Origin: Morinoia aosen
Lineage: Eukaryota; Arthropoda; Malacostraca; Amphipoda; Talitridae
Assembly: GCA_030386875.1 (NCBI GenBank)
Contig: CM059562.1
Span: 65,594,201 to 65,658,200, forward strand
Reading direction: 5' to 3'
Length of the DNA: 64,000 nucleotides
Below are positions 1 to 12,913 of this stretch, piece after piece. A model generated the notes under the pieces. The model had not been told where the DNA came from. It did no database searches and saw only the letters and a program-made list of their open reading frames with translations. Made by a program: the position numbers and the translations under genes. Position 1 is the first letter of the stretch. Every line of letters starts with the position of its first letter.

Positions 1-680
1 TGCGCGAGTTAGGTTTTGGCGACAGCCAAATGAAGCTATGGATCCTCCTTGATAGTTAATTCTGCCATGTATCGTTTCGTTTTGTTCGAAAAAACTGAGT
101 TAGATTTTATTTTACTTTTCAATATTTCTGTACACCTCTTGTGAGGAATATAATATTTTTGAAAAGTGAAGAGAGAGCCATTATTTGATACTCTAACATC
201 TATGTAATTACAACAGTAGTGCATTTACGTTCATGTCGATCATATGATTTTAATTTATTGTACAACATTTTTTTTGTATTCTAATTAGCTTTACCGCTTT
301 CTTGAATTAAAGAATAGAAAGATTAAAGAATCTTATTTGACACATCCATCTCCGATCTGTTTTTGCCAGTGTTTTGGTTTTCTCTTTGCGAGCTACGCAG
401 AACGTACTAGGAGTGCAGCTCATCTTCTTTAATTTTGCCTGCAATGAAATCGTCGGTTGAGGCGGGCTTTACTATAATTATATACTCTTCGGGTCCAGGA
501 TATGTAAGGCAACACCCGAGAAGGATCTGTGACTTATGATTATTCCCTTGTAGGAAGTGCAGGTAATAGAGAGCTCTTTAATTTTTAATAACAAAGCAAA
601 ATTGACAATTGTGTTGGGGAAGAATTTCTGAACACCACAAGCTAGGTTTGAGTGAATAAACCTACAAAGCATTGACGTCT
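1..680. other. No gene recognised
   Basis: AT-rich DNA with only short open frames. No domain, RNA gene or repeat was identified. Confidence 0.6.
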
Positions 681-689
681 GCTTCTCAG

Positions 690-870
690 CCTCCTGCCAA
701 AGCTAGCTTGGACCGGGTCACCACTTAGGTTCAAGTCCAGCCACTCCATAACTAAACACAGCGTTTGCCTTCCTGGGGATACACAGCACAAAGTGGCCGC
801 GGGATAGAATCAAGCCTTAGCCAAAAAATAGCAGCTGTGACTAGAGAGATCTGGGTCAGAGCGGACATGT
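690..870 (+). mobile_element. Possible tRNA-derived SINE fragment
   Basis: GGTTCAAGTCC followed by AGCC resembles a Pol III B box with its T-stem. An A-box-like TAGCTTGGACCGG lies about 28 bp upstream, shorter than usual. The ~120 bp that follow are less AT-rich than the surroundings. No poly-A or simple-repeat tail or target-site duplication was found, so this is tentative. Confidence 0.3.
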
Positions 871-3545
871 ATTCTAATTTGTATTATGTAGTACAATTCA
901 ATAACTGAGATAAACTTCAACGAAGGGGCAGAAAGTGAGTTCACAGAGAGATGATATGAATTATTTCATTAAACATATTATACGCACTTTGAATAGGTAA
1001 TAATCTTGAGTATCTTTTCACTCGTGCTCAAGGATAGAAACTAAAATAAATACGATATATTTGAGTAGAGTTAGAAGCAGGTATTTTGAGATAGAATGGC
1101 TTTGTGTTTGCTTTTTACTGTTTTTTATCTAAACTTCGACTTCTATTGTACTGTACTAATTATTTTTGACTTTAAGCATTCACATCATGCGTACAAGCTG
1201 TGAATGAATCTCAATGGTCTCAATAACAAGAGGTAAACCGTAATAGCTTCAACTCCTAATTTCATATTAAGCAACATTGCAAACTAACTAGGTATAAAGT
1301 AACATGAGAATGAAAAATAAATACACACCTACTCTTCATGAGTAATTGATTTTCACAGTATTCATTTAAGAGTAACTCATGCAAAGAAAATGAATGGATA
1401 TTGAGGGTAAATGCAATTCAGTGACTAATACAGACTGCAGCACCGTGAAATTTACCTGAAATATGAAATCATACAAATTCATGTTCATTATTCCAAAGTT
1501 GACGAGATAAATGAAGTTATGTTCAACAGAACTATTATATTTTGAAATACGAAGAAAGAAATAAACTCAATTGACTGCAACATGTTTTCTACACACAACA
1601 AGCTGGTTTGATCCATAACTGAGAACCTTCTAGAGCTTTCATTCATCAGGTAAATCTTTTTAACATCCCAGTAAATGCGGGTAACTTGCGCACGTGTCTT
1701 GAGCCGCTGTCACCAATAACCTCGCCATCACGCACGACTAGGTAAATATGCGGAGTTGCTCCCACACGATCTTTCGGCCAATGACTCTTGGGCCTACATT
1801 TTCGTGCACAGCTGCTATTTTTTTAATAAATCGATGCCGAACAGATATAAGCTTGGCAACAAGCAGTGTAGGCTGCATCACGTGTTCGACGAATATAATA
1901 TTAGTCTTCGTTTACGTTATGATGGGATGTAACGAATGAAACAAAAAGAATTTCCGTTTCTCTTATTCTGAAAAATAATTTTGCGTCAACCAATACCCGA
2001 AGCACAACTAGAATATCGTTCTTCATAAAATTTTATTGAGGGAAAAAAGCGTTGTTTTATTGCAATGACTTAATTTCGTTGTTGTCTGTATTTCGCCGTA
2101 TAAAAATTTTTAAAATTTAAAGTTGAGAACTGGCTTTCAAAGTACACACTATTTGAGATGATATCTAAAACACTCGTCTTGTCAAATGTTTCCGTGATAA
2201 AGCGTAATTCAGGGTTTTTAGCAATTTTAGCTCATCGTACGCTATGCAATAGTAAATGGCGTCTACAAAATTGGCATCTTCAACACCAAATTATAAGTAT
2301 TCCACCTGATATTCTCAAAATCGGACGTTGTTGAACTGATTTAATACTACACGGGCATTACACCGTGTAATTGAATCAAATATACTAACTACATATGAAG
2401 CCTGAGGAGCATCTTAATCCTTTCTGAAAGAGAACCCTTTTCATTTTTTCGTGATTACTTGCTGATACACCTTAAAGTAGTTTTGGCAAATATGAACGAC
2501 AAAATTCTCTTGGGAAAAGGAAGTTGGGAAATTTTGTGTTTAAAAAATCCAACAAAATACACAAGTATGTTATTGATTTAAAAACAATATCTCGTTATTG
2601 TGAATCACCACCGAGTCGTGAATGACTTGTGAATGCTTTTCTGAAATGACAGTATTTAATGAAGCTTAAGCCACTTGATTTTTAAAACTCATATAATTTT
2701 ACAAATCCTATTTATTGAAGTGTTGTTTCATGAGTCATTCCAGTCGCTAGCGAATAAATTTCATGATTTTGATATTGTATTAGCGTACTTTCTTCAGGAT
2801 AATTGCTCAGTTTGTTCTATTTGTACCTTTGGAGAAAGAGATCACCATTAATTTGGCACAATGGATGTAATCACCAGGTTATCAGGGTGTTGTGTAACAA
2901 ATTACAAAAAGACGCATGGACCTGTTCAGTATACTATTACTCGAATGTGAACAATTTTTTCATAAATATTTTCGATGTTTATAAAATACGTATGAGTGGT
3001 GTTGTTATTTTGAAGGGATTTGAAATGCTTATTTAGTCACTGAAAGACGCTTGATCTGTTTTTTGAGTCGTAGAACAAAATGTTAGCGTATAATTTCAAA
3101 ACTCCGGCTACAATAGCTCTTCTCGTAAATGATAATTCAAGCTATGGCTAAAACAAAGAACCCATTGGTCCAGTTAGCATTTTGCTCTGTGAAATAGAAT
3201 AACCTTCAGGAGTGAAGCTTAGAAATAAAATCGTTTGAAATTGGGAAATTTTCAAGACGCGATCATTTAAACCTAAAATTGCACTAACCAGTATTACCAG
3301 TGCCTCACAATATCTGTTTTAATTCATCAGAGCACAAAATAAATGATAAATAACATAAATCAAATGAAATTATGTGTGCTATACTCCAGAAAATGAAAAG
3401 AATTAGTAAGTTACTGAAATTGATATGGAAAAAAATCAAATCCAAAGTAAATTAGCAAATTACGGTGTCAAAGTCATTACCACGAACTGTATATCATTGA
3501 AAAAACATGTCTTTTTAAGAGCCTAATCGTTCATTTAAATAACTT
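870..3545. other. No gene recognised
   Basis: 2.7 kb of AT-rich sequence with stop codons in all frames and only 60-80-codon open frames. No domain or repeat was recognised. Confidence 0.6.
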
Positions 3546-4500
3546 ACCAGTCTACTGCATTCTTCAATCGTCAAGTTTTTCAATTTTTGCCGACAAAACT
3601 CTTCCAATTGCGTAAGATTGCAGATTTTTTCGTCGTTACATTTCACTCTGATGTTCTCAATAAATTCACTGTTAGGTTGAAATTTGGACTACGTAATGGC
3701 CACTCTAAAGTATGTGAATTTATTATTATTATTATTATTTTTATTCAACGTATTCTCAGCTAATTTAGGTCTATGTATACCTAAATTGAGCTCCCATGTA
3801 AAATTCGTTTGGCTGATAACAAATCTATCAATTTTAACAAGTCTTCCGGAACCAGGCACAGCAAAGTATCCTCATAACATGCAGACTAACTTCATCAATG
3901 TACTGTCGGAATGGTGTTCATAAGATGATGTGTTTCACTATATTTCCCTCATACATGTGGGATGTTATGGCATAAAAGTTCGATTTTATATCACCTGACG
4001 AGATTCATGATTTCAGAATCGAACATTTTCTCCAGTTGAGTATGCCGACTAAAATCCTCGATCTTATAGATGCATTGGCCTCAGAAACGGCTTTTCTTTT
4101 AGACGTCATGCGTTCAAACATTCCCTTTTATGAGCTCTACCAACTGTCTTGCAAAACAAGTCGATGTAAGAGTCAGCCAAGGCGCTCAAAATGTCCTCCT
4201 GCAGTTGATGCACGCAAATTGCTATCTGTATACATGACGATTTTTCTATTCGTCATTTCAGACAAAATCTTTTTTCTTCGTTGAAGACATGATCCTTTCC
4301 TGTGTTCTACTTGATTATTGCTTTCACAGTTGGCGTAGGAGTATCAAATCTCTTAGATATCTCGTTTAACCATTCTTCTTCAATATAAGAAATCACCATT
4401 TCATTTTTTTAGCTCTAATTTGGGCTCTTTTAACTCCGGTATTTGTTGTGCCCTCACAAAAGCAGCTGCCAACCATGAACTGCCCCTTATCCGATATATT
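3546..4500 (-). mobile_element. Decayed Tc1-like DNA transposon remnant
   Basis: The minus strand carries scattered transposase homology in shifting frames. Near 3640-3715 the text EWPLRSPNFNLTVN corresponds to the Tc1 motif EWPxxSPDLNPIEN, with Asp changed to Asn and the catalytic Glu replaced by Val. Near 3546-3630 NLTQLEEFCRQKL and IEECSRLVS match the C-terminal NLxELxxxCxEEW...LV region. Upstream pieces at about 4330-4400 (ISKRFDTPTPTVKAIIK) resemble the helix-turn-helix DNA-binding part. Many stops and frameshifts show it is an old fossil. Terminal repeats were not identified. A (TTA)n microsatellite at about 3720 interrupts it. Confidence 0.7.
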
Positions 4501-4505
4501 TTTCT

Positions 4506-4559
4506 CATGAAATCGCTTTGAAGACGCCCTAAAATACAATATAGGGCGTCAATTTCATG
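4506..4559. repeat. Inverted repeat at left edge of the 14-bp minisatellite
   Basis: GACGCCCTA (4523-4531) pairs with TAGGGCGTC (4542-4550). Outside it CATGAAAT (4506-4513) pairs with ATTTCATG (4552-4559). The outer right arm is already the first minisatellite unit. Confidence 0.8.
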
Positions 4560-4914
4560 TGAACAATTTCATGTGAACAATTTCGTGTGAACAATTTTGT
4601 GCGAATAATTTCGTGTGAATAATTTCGTGCGAATAATTTCGTGTGAACAATTTCGCGTGAACAATTTTGTGCGAATAATTTCGTGTGAATAATTTCGTGC
4701 GAATAATTTAGTGTGAACAATTTCCTGTGAACAATTTTGTGCGAATAATTTCGTGCGAATAATTTCGTGTGAACAATTTCGCGTGGACAATTTTGTGTGA
4801 AAAATTTCGTGTGAATAATTTCGTGCGAATAATTTCGTGTGAACAATTTCGCGTGGACAATTTTGTGTGAACAATTTCGTGTGGGCAATTTTGTGTGAAC
4901 AATTTCGTGTGAAC
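4553..4914. repeat. 14-bp minisatellite, about 26 copies
   Basis: The unit AATTTCGTGTGAAC has variants TTTTGTG, GCGAAT and CGCGTG. Because 14 is not a multiple of three and the minus-strand unit has no stop in any frame, three long minus-strand frames run through it (up to 175 codons), reading repeats such as HTKLFTRNCSHEI. These are by-products of the repeat and not supported as genes. Confidence 0.92.
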
Positions 4915-4951
4915 AACAGTTCACACAAATCCTGATATGCTTTATATCAGG
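4907..4951. repeat. Two hairpins at right edge of the 14-bp minisatellite
   Basis: GTGTGAAC (4907-4914) pairs with GTTCACAC (4919-4926) across a 4-nt loop, so the last unit is followed by an inverted half-unit. CCTGATAT (4931-4938) pairs with ATATCAGG (4944-4951). Confidence 0.8.
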
Positions 4952-5221
4952 AAAATAGGAAGAAATGATTAATGATACAGTTATAAATTTAGAGATGAGG
5001 ATATCTTCACACAATATGTTTTTGTTTTGGTAGTGACGTTTTGAAAACTTGTGCAATGGCTTTGAAACTTCAGAGAACTGTTGCTCTTATTGAGCATCTT
5101 TCATGTAAATCCGTACAATTTCTTTTTCTATGTTTAGATCCTAAAAACTCAATGAAAAAGAAACTTATTTTTTTAAAATTTAACAGTTTATCAAGCAGAC
5201 CACAAAAACAAAAGTTTCATT

Positions 5222-5960
5222 AGAAATTATCGCCTTCAGCCATTACGTCGGCTTCTACACCCGTTTGAAAGCCGGGCACGGAGCGGACTTTTGTGGTTTT
5301 CAACATCTATACGGTCTTCTTCGGTCTCAATTTGCGATGAAATATCATAATCTAACGGGTTCAGGTCAGGCGTGCTGGAAGGCCAAACGTCTTTCTCCCA
5401 AAAGAGAAAAACGGATTTCTTGAGCAAATCAACGCTTATCTCGACGTAGAGGTAGAAGCCGAGTCCTTTTGTAACATGCTCGTAAATGTTTTACTTGAAA
5501 CCTTGGCTTGCATCCAAGGAATGATTTTTGTTTACAAGATGTTACAGTAGGATTTGACATTGACTTTTTTGTTGTTGGCTAAGAAATGAGCTCTCGAAAT
5601 CTTGTTGAAAGTCATGACGTTAGCAGGTTTATTCATGGTCATCGTGGGTTTAACGTCAGTACTCAAGGAAGTAATCCACCGATAGTTAGTTTGCAAGCCC
5701 TAAAAACTGCTGAAATCTTCTCATTAGAGAAGAAATTGATGATTAATCCGTTGGTTTTCAACCAGTTCAAAACTCTCGCACCTCTCCAAAAGAACTTATT
5801 CTATTTAATTAATTAGGAGATGCTTCCTCATTTGTGGATAAGTGCTTAGGCCAAGGTTATTGATAGATCTGTGAATTTTCGTGATGCTGACGAGCCTTTT
5901 TTCATTCAATTTCGATAACTGCACGGTTTTAATTTTCATGACACTCCTTTTGGGGCCAGC
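5222..5960 (-). mobile_element. Decayed mariner (DD37D/maT-like) transposase remnant
   Basis: The minus strand shows, in order: a helix-turn-helix-like part (KRSVMKIKTVQLSKLNEK, then HRSINNLGLSTYPQMRKHL) near 5815-5960; the core ANVMTFNKI; IPWMQAKVSSKTF; a KDSAS version of the catalytic QDSAP motif; and VWPSSTPDLNPLDYDI near 5345-5390, which keeps the last catalytic Asp. The spacing between the last two catalytic Asp positions is about 37 codons, allowing for a one-base shift, suggesting the DD37D (maT) clade. Several stops and frameshifts make it non-functional. Terminal inverted repeats were not found. Confidence 0.75.
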
Positions 5961-5964
5961 AAGC

Positions 5965-8900
5965 GAACAAGGCTTGCAAAATTTTTATTTTTTGGGCTGG
6001 TGAGGAAGTCTGTAATCTTAGTTGAATTCATTAAAACGTTTACGAATATCGTAACCTGTTTCTTTGAAGTACTGGAGGGATTTTACGCACGTCGGGACGT
6101 GCGATGAAGTTCAGAGATGACCGAACGGTTCAACTCCTCTATTGCCTAATGTTTATGCAATAAACTCTACATGCTAATTGTCGGCTCCATAGATATCCAA
6201 GGATAATTTATTCGTGGACTTCAGTGAAGCCAAATTTCAGAATTAGAATTACCAACGATTTTGAATTGCTATAGATTTTTTTAAAGATCCTGTAAATCAA
6301 CTCGTTTTCATAAACTTTGTGCAAATGATATTTATCTATAACCTAATACTCATTCGCCTAATTTTATTATCCGTAGCAATGATTTAGCTGATCACTGTAA
6401 TTCCCGTTTCAAAATGAATAAGAGTTCAATAAAAGCTTTTCCAGAAAAATTTCTACATATAGTTCCTGCACTGAAGCAGGTGAGCTCAAATAGGAAGTTG
6501 TTTCATTTTACGTGTTTTCTGCTAGGAAATTTGGCTCTGTGAAGAATTACAGCCTTGCTGCGCCGGGTGAGTGTCTGCATGCGCGTCAAAAACGATCCAT
6601 TACATTGTTGACTAGTCTATTTAGGGCAAAATAAGTCCGTCTTTTATGCAAAATGTTTGCTTGAAGAAGTTTTGTCCTCGCTTTTCCTATCATGTTGAGA
6701 TAAGTGATCATACCTAAATTCTGTGTATTTTTGCTTCTCGTCTAATTAATTTTTGCTGATCTTACTCTCATTGTATTTACACGTTTTTCTATGAAATCTG
6801 CGATGGAAGATTGACAGACTTTATCAAAGCGACAAAATTTGAGAATTGCTCAGAACATTTTTAAAATTCATGAGAAATAGTCGCTATCAATATCGTACTC
6901 TAATTTTGTGGTAAAATTTGTTGAAATTTTCGTGACAATAGTACCTCACTAGTAATAAACGGTTTAGAATAGTATGATTTTTTCAATTCTACTCCTAGAA
7001 TTCTCAACTTACAAGGTAAAATAAAGAGGCTCGAGCTTATAAACTTAAATGATTTAAACTTAAATGATAAATGATTTCGATAATATGTCATTTGGACATG
7101 AATGATTTTTGGGGACGAATGAAAGACGAAATTCTTATCAGTTTATTGTCTAACCATAATTGAGAATGATTTCTGAAAATTACTAAACAGTGGACGATTG
7201 AAAATAAGCAATAAGGCAAAAATATCTAACATCCGCCAGACATTATGCTGAATAATTGGGTGAAATGAAAACTTTCGCATACACAAATGTACGATATAAT
7301 TTAAATCTTCTCCTCTGTATTGTGCATGCATGTAAACGAGACATTCGTTATAATAACAATTCATTTTTACGGCCTGATTGAATCGGTTGGTTTTGTAGAA
7401 TTACAGTTGATATAAATATTTACAACAATTGTTATAATATAACTTTTTGCACCCGATCATTAGCAAATAATTCATACGAATTTTTTTAACTGCATACACT
7501 AACAATGTAGTAAAAGTTGTTTATTAATTTTACTAGTAGCCAGTTTAAAAATTTATCAGTTGCCAGAAATTACTTTTTTCGTACCTGAACACGAACTTGT
7601 AGAGCAAACGAACCGTTGACTTTTGCAATTTTTTCTTCAAATTACCAAAAGAAACACAAAGTATTGTCCTAAAATGATAATTGTTCACAACGTATAAGGT
7701 TTTTGCATTTACATCTCGAAGGTAAATCATCTCGATGAAAATATAACCTCTTTCAACCTCACCTTAGAAAAAATATTTTTTTGATGTTAACTTCATAGAT
7801 GTTACGATCGTGGTATTTTTCTCACCAGCGACACCAAGCAAAAACGGAAAATTTAGCCAAAATTGCCTTGCACAAATTTAAAAAGAAATACCTATAGAAC
7901 ACTGATACATATCGTCAGCTAGTCCATTATCAATTTAACGAAGACAATTAGTTGTTCAGATTTGCCCAAACTCCTAAGTAGAATAACGATAAGAAAAAAT
8001 CACTGACACGGACACTTAAATGAAAGAAAGATTTGTCGATTTAAATTTTATTCACCTTATCATACGCGGTTGTGAGGCTTTCTGCTAACTGATGATGCTA
8101 TGGGTTTTCAGTTATTCGTGTTCTGTGAAGATTTCTAAAGCGAAACGATATCCTTTGTTAACACATTTATGCTGTTCACCTAATTTGTTCGAATACACAG
8201 TTAATTCTCTGTTTAATTAAGCCATCGGTGACATAGTCTTCACATTGGCTAACCAATATACTTTCTCAATCATGGTGTGAAAAATGAATTGAAGAGGCTG
8301 CTCAACTATTATTTCTGTTAACCCCAATCAAGAAAATACTTTCTTTTTTTTAGCGAATTTCGTTCATAAAACATGTTAGCAATGTTAGCAATATATTCAC
8401 AGGTACCTAAATACTTGCCATGTATCCATGGGTGCTTCATACTTTCTCATAAGTTAACACCGAATTTATGACTTTCTTTTTATACGCAGGTATTTTGAAA
8501 AGAATTCGACCTATAACACCCACAAAATCATGTGACTGTATCAACTGGTGTCAAAAATTACAAAATATTTGTTAAGGTTCCACAAGAAGTCAAGTTTTTC
8601 AGTGACAAAAATGTTTATATTTCAATGTCACATAATTACAAATGCCCTGTACTTGAATGTCATTGCATGGAAATTGGACTTATAGACACTATGAATCCAT
8701 GTCGCATACAAATAAAATTATACGTCATATTTGAAAAGTTTCAGAAACTAAATATACGCTTTAAAAGAATGAATATGTTGCATTCATTTATATTTAAAAT
8801 TGTACAAATTGGTCATGATGTTCCACAAACTTAACAGCTTCTTCCCTTTTAAAAGTTAATCACAAATTCCTTGATTATAGCACGACCATCAGCGTACATA

Positions 8901-9240
8901 CAACCAGTAACGGGACAATCATTCATCAATAAGCATTGACTGTGAATAAGCTTTCTATGTATAGATTTTGTTGCAACTGATTAGTATGAATACATCGGCA
9001 TTAAAACAAAGAATAAATTTTTGCTTCGTTATGATGTCTAGTACATTCCGTTTATTGAACCTAGTTCTTAGCTGGCGGTTTTTTTTCTGAACCATGAATC
9101 TTTTCACTAACGTTTTATTTTGATGTGATTTCAATGAAAACAAAAACTCAAAAATACTTAAAATAAAATATATCAAATCTAAAATCTCGTCTTACTCATA
9201 TAGGAAAATTAACAGTTAAATTACAGTCCAAATACGAGAA
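5965..9240. other. No gene recognised
   Basis: 3.3 kb of AT-rich DNA. The longest frame is 100 codons on the plus strand (8532-8834) with no recognisable domain. Confidence 0.6.
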
Positions 9241-9246
9241 ACTAAC

Positions 9247-9320
9247 ACTGCAAACGGTGTGGCAAACTGCAAACGGTGTGGCAAACTGCAAACGGTGTGG
9301 CAAACTGCAAACGGTGTGGC
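9247..9320. repeat. 19-bp tandem repeat, 3.9 copies
   Basis: ACTGCAAACGGTGTGGCAA repeats at 9247, 9266, 9285 and 9304 with no differences seen, so it is a recent expansion. Confidence 0.95.
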
Positions 9321-12300
9321 TTGATGAAGTTGGTTAACAATTTTCAACGATTTGCTACGTGATCGTGGTGGTGGATTCATATATGCGTGAAGTTATTCAT
9401 AATTCTCAAAAACAGAGAAATTCCTTTTTTCATTTTAATAAAATATTTAAGTATTACCACGTTTGATCAGATACACATTCGCTACGGGATGAATCAGAGA
9501 TGTTTATTTTTTTCCATTTTCAACAAATAATAAAAATTTCAATGATAACATTCTCCATTCGAAATATCTCAGGAACATAACATCAAAATAGAATGAATAA
9601 TAAATCAAAAAGAAAGTATACAATGAAGAGGCCTGAGGAACTAGTTGTACTTAGGTTGCAATGACCGTTCATGCCTCCAAATCTATGATTGGGTCCAAGG
9701 TATTCAGGTAGTTTTTTGTGAAATAAGGTATATGACGCATTTAACTCTATTTTCTCGATAAAAATTTTAATGTTAGTGAAGAACTCGCTATTGACTTCAT
9801 CATCAGACACATAACTTTTATCCGCATCTTATTATTAATTTCTATAATAGAATCATACGTAAAGCTTAAGCAAATAGCTTGAGCGAATTCTATTTTTTTT
9901 GAAATCTGAGCTTTCTTTTCGTATAAAAATGCAGTAATTATGACTCAGTGCGTCTAACATTCCTTTCAATCTCAGTTATGTGAAACAAACAACAGCTTTC
10001 AATATAGGAAAGAATTTTTACGTCAGGTATAATGACTTCAATGCGCATGGTTAAGACAGTTTCAAATTTTTCCGATAAATAGGCGGTATGAAAAATGAAT
10101 AAATAGGTATTATGAAATAAATAAACAAATAACTAGGTTTTTACATTGATAAAAGCCCGGAGAGCCAAGTGCACTGGTAATCGTTCAAGCACAAACCGAA
10201 TAGAGACAAAATATTCAAAAAGAGCCCAAACAAAGTTTATGTACAGTAACGGAGTCTTACCGAGCTAGGAACAGGGCTAATACAAAGTGCTATACACATG
10301 TTTTCTTCAATGTCATTCTAGACGTCTTCTTTCTATTACGGGGGCTTAGATGCAGGTTAACACTTCTTATCTTTTTAATGAGTTAACAATTAATGGCATT
10401 GACGGACGTGTGTATAATCGTAGGACAGCACTATCGTAAACAAACAGAGACTTATCACGGCATTTGCAAATTCCGACTAAATTAGAATTGACACATTTTT
10501 GAGATAAATTTAATTGTAGATATCCAAGTTCCGCTCGCATATGACGAGTGCAATTTTACAACATTGTTTAATTTTTCATCGAGAAGACTTGCACTGAAGT
10601 TTCTGATCACGTTTGTACGGTGGCAGAAGAGCAAATTGCTCAGGGTTTCCTCAGCGTACCTCCTGAGGTGTTGAGCCACAGCATTTATAGCCTCTTCGAA
10701 ATATGTACGACAATCAAGTTTTATTATTTGACACCTTTTTCTAGAACTAGTTCTCAAATGCTGCACCTCCCATCAGTAGGTGATAGATGTAGTTTTGCAG
10801 CACGTAGATAGTGCAATGATTTTAGGTGCGACTGATAATTATAATCAGTGAGCTGTACGGTTGGGTGGATTTTTTAGAAAATCGATAAAATTGCAAGCGA
10901 TAACTAAGATGCTTTAAGTTGAATGGCCATTTTTGGAGATATTTCTATGCAGAAGTGTTAGAATTTTCACTCAATGTTAACGAGACAACTCGCGACGCTG
11001 ACGGTCAAATTCATTGCAGGCATAAGTGCATCACAATTGGTACAGTTAAATAAAAGGCACAAATAAAAAAACTATACATACTGAAAAGTTGAGACATTTA
11101 TGGGCGAACTTTAAGATCACTCATAGAAAAAGGTTTAAATAACTCTCCTAATGTAAATGAACTTGTTTTTATAAGTTTGTGGAATGAATAGTAATTTGTT
11201 TCAGCAAAACCTTGAAGAAACTTCACATGAATATCGAGTAGTTTTAATCTGAAAATCAAGATTTCCCTTGCACGATTGGGAATGTTTCTAAATTCTCCCA
11301 GTAAATTTTGATGATTGTACAACTAACTTTCAAATTCAAAATTTGTTGTCAATAATTTTGACGAACATTTCTTCACTGAATAACTAACGCTCAAATTTTG
11401 TATATGTGGCCAGTAGTTTTGACAAACATTTTTCATTGAATATTTTCTCATAAGAAGCTGTGGACAACTTTACACCCATAGGTCTAAGAATTCATCTTTG
11501 AATGCTTTTAATTTCTATGTATTCAAACAACAGCTCAAAATTATTCCAGCTGAGAGAGAAGATAACATAATTCAAGAAACTTAAAACTGTGATTGGGAAA
11601 GTCAAAAAATCGTCTCTGAGGATTGAATTAAGAAGTGAGTGGTCATATTTATACTGGTATCATATTATTGCTAATAATAACAGTTTTGAGCAAATATAAT
11701 AGAGCATTCATTTTTTCCTTTCAATTACGGAAATTATACTGCAGTGTATGTCGGGATTTTTTCATAAGAAAAAATTACAGAATTTAAATCGGAAGAACAC
11801 CTGAAATTTGCAACTACGCGTTATCACTAGTTAATAATTTACCGCTATTTTGCTGCCAGACCAGCGCTAAGACCAAGCATGGAACACGGCAAACTTTTGC
11901 AACTGAATTAACAAATGAAAAATTCTACGTTGTATGTACAATTACGAGAGCTGTCAAGATAGGATACCAGAGAAAAGTTTTGTAGATAAGAGAGAGATGA
12001 AAATTCGATTTTTTGTTACTTATATTACATTGAAAAAAATATTTTAAGCACTTGAAAGAATGTACGGGTATGCTTAGCAAAGATATTTAGAGAAATTATG
12101 GCTGCTCATGAAGTAAAATAAAATATTAGATTTGTAAGATTCCTCTTGAAAATTTATCATAACTTTACTTCATTGTTGAGAAGGAAATGAAATAGTCAAT
12201 ATTACCACGTCAAATTCAAAAGCTTTAACAGCAAATGAAATTATTCTTACGAAAGAGAAAAATACAATCAACAAACAACACTAAATGCATTTTTAATAAT

Positions 12301-12640
12301 AGTCGTGCGTGAACACAGGACAAAAATTTTGTGAAAGTATAAAACAGATTAATCTTCTTGGTAAAAATTTCGCACGATGTAAGCAGAAGCTGCTTAATAA
12401 ACAATATACTACACTTGTAGATTAATAACATCGGGAGACGAAACACCAGCAATAGTTATGGGCATTCACAAAAAATTATGTTGTTAGCAGGATGACTTGA
12501 ACCACTAAAATACGGAATATTGGTTTGAAAGACCTTAGATTCTTTCAACTCAACCAGTTTCACGCATTTTACACTCAATCAATCTTCCAAGATAACCTCT
12601 CAAGTTTTATCCTCTGCCAAAATACCACTACATTTCCAGT
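9321..12640. other. No gene recognised
   Basis: 3.3 kb downstream of the EGF gene's poly(A) signal. A 94-codon minus-strand frame at 10482-10766 has a protein-like composition but matches no family I know. Otherwise nothing was seen. Confidence 0.55.
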
Positions 12641-12641
12641 C

Positions 12642-12647
12642 TTTATT
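12642..12647 (-). promoter_or_regulatory. Candidate poly(A) signal AATAAA of the EGF gene
   Basis: AATAAA read on the minus strand lies about 122 bp downstream of the TGA stop at 12769-12771. It would give a short 3' UTR of about 150 bp. It is the first canonical hexamer I noticed after the stop. Confidence 0.5.
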
Positions 12648-12768
12648 GTAGTTTTGCAAAGACAACATGCGTGTTAACGATCACTTGTTTCAAAAGTGCT
12701 CAACTTTGCAGAGGACATTCTCAAAGTAAAGCAGCCTCACTCATGCAAGCTAATGCCACCTTGTGCCT

Positions 12769-12913
12769 TCACTTAATGAGGGGGAGTTCTTGGTTGTCGC
12801 ACATGTCCATGTTGTAGAATATATTGTCAGCTGAAGAGGCGCCTGGAGAAGTCATCGGTAGCGACGACCCGTCGCACTCGGCGTCCAAACGTAACACGCT
12901 GTTGCGATCTCGC
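12769..12913 (-). CDS. Exon e: C-terminal cytoplasmic tail and stop codon
   Basis: The acceptor TTTTGGCAG starts this terminal exon. Its first base completes AGG (Arg) from the previous exon; 47 more residues and TGA follow. The tail begins RDRNSVLRLDAECDG, has a Ser/Pro-rich centre (SLPMTSPGASSADN) and ends IFYNMDMCDNQELPLIK. The total intracellular part is about 90 residues. It lacks the Crumbs C-terminal ERLI motif and I see no Notch ankyrin repeats or Delta-type ending, so those names are not supported. Uninflatable/SVEP1-like insect EGF proteins are one possibility I could not test. Tyr, Ser and Thr residues could be regulated, but no catalytic domain is present. Confidence 0.85.

Noticed and set aside
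4529-5056. Minus-strand frames of 175, 119 and 64 codons
   Set aside because: They are translations of the 14-bp minisatellite in different frames.
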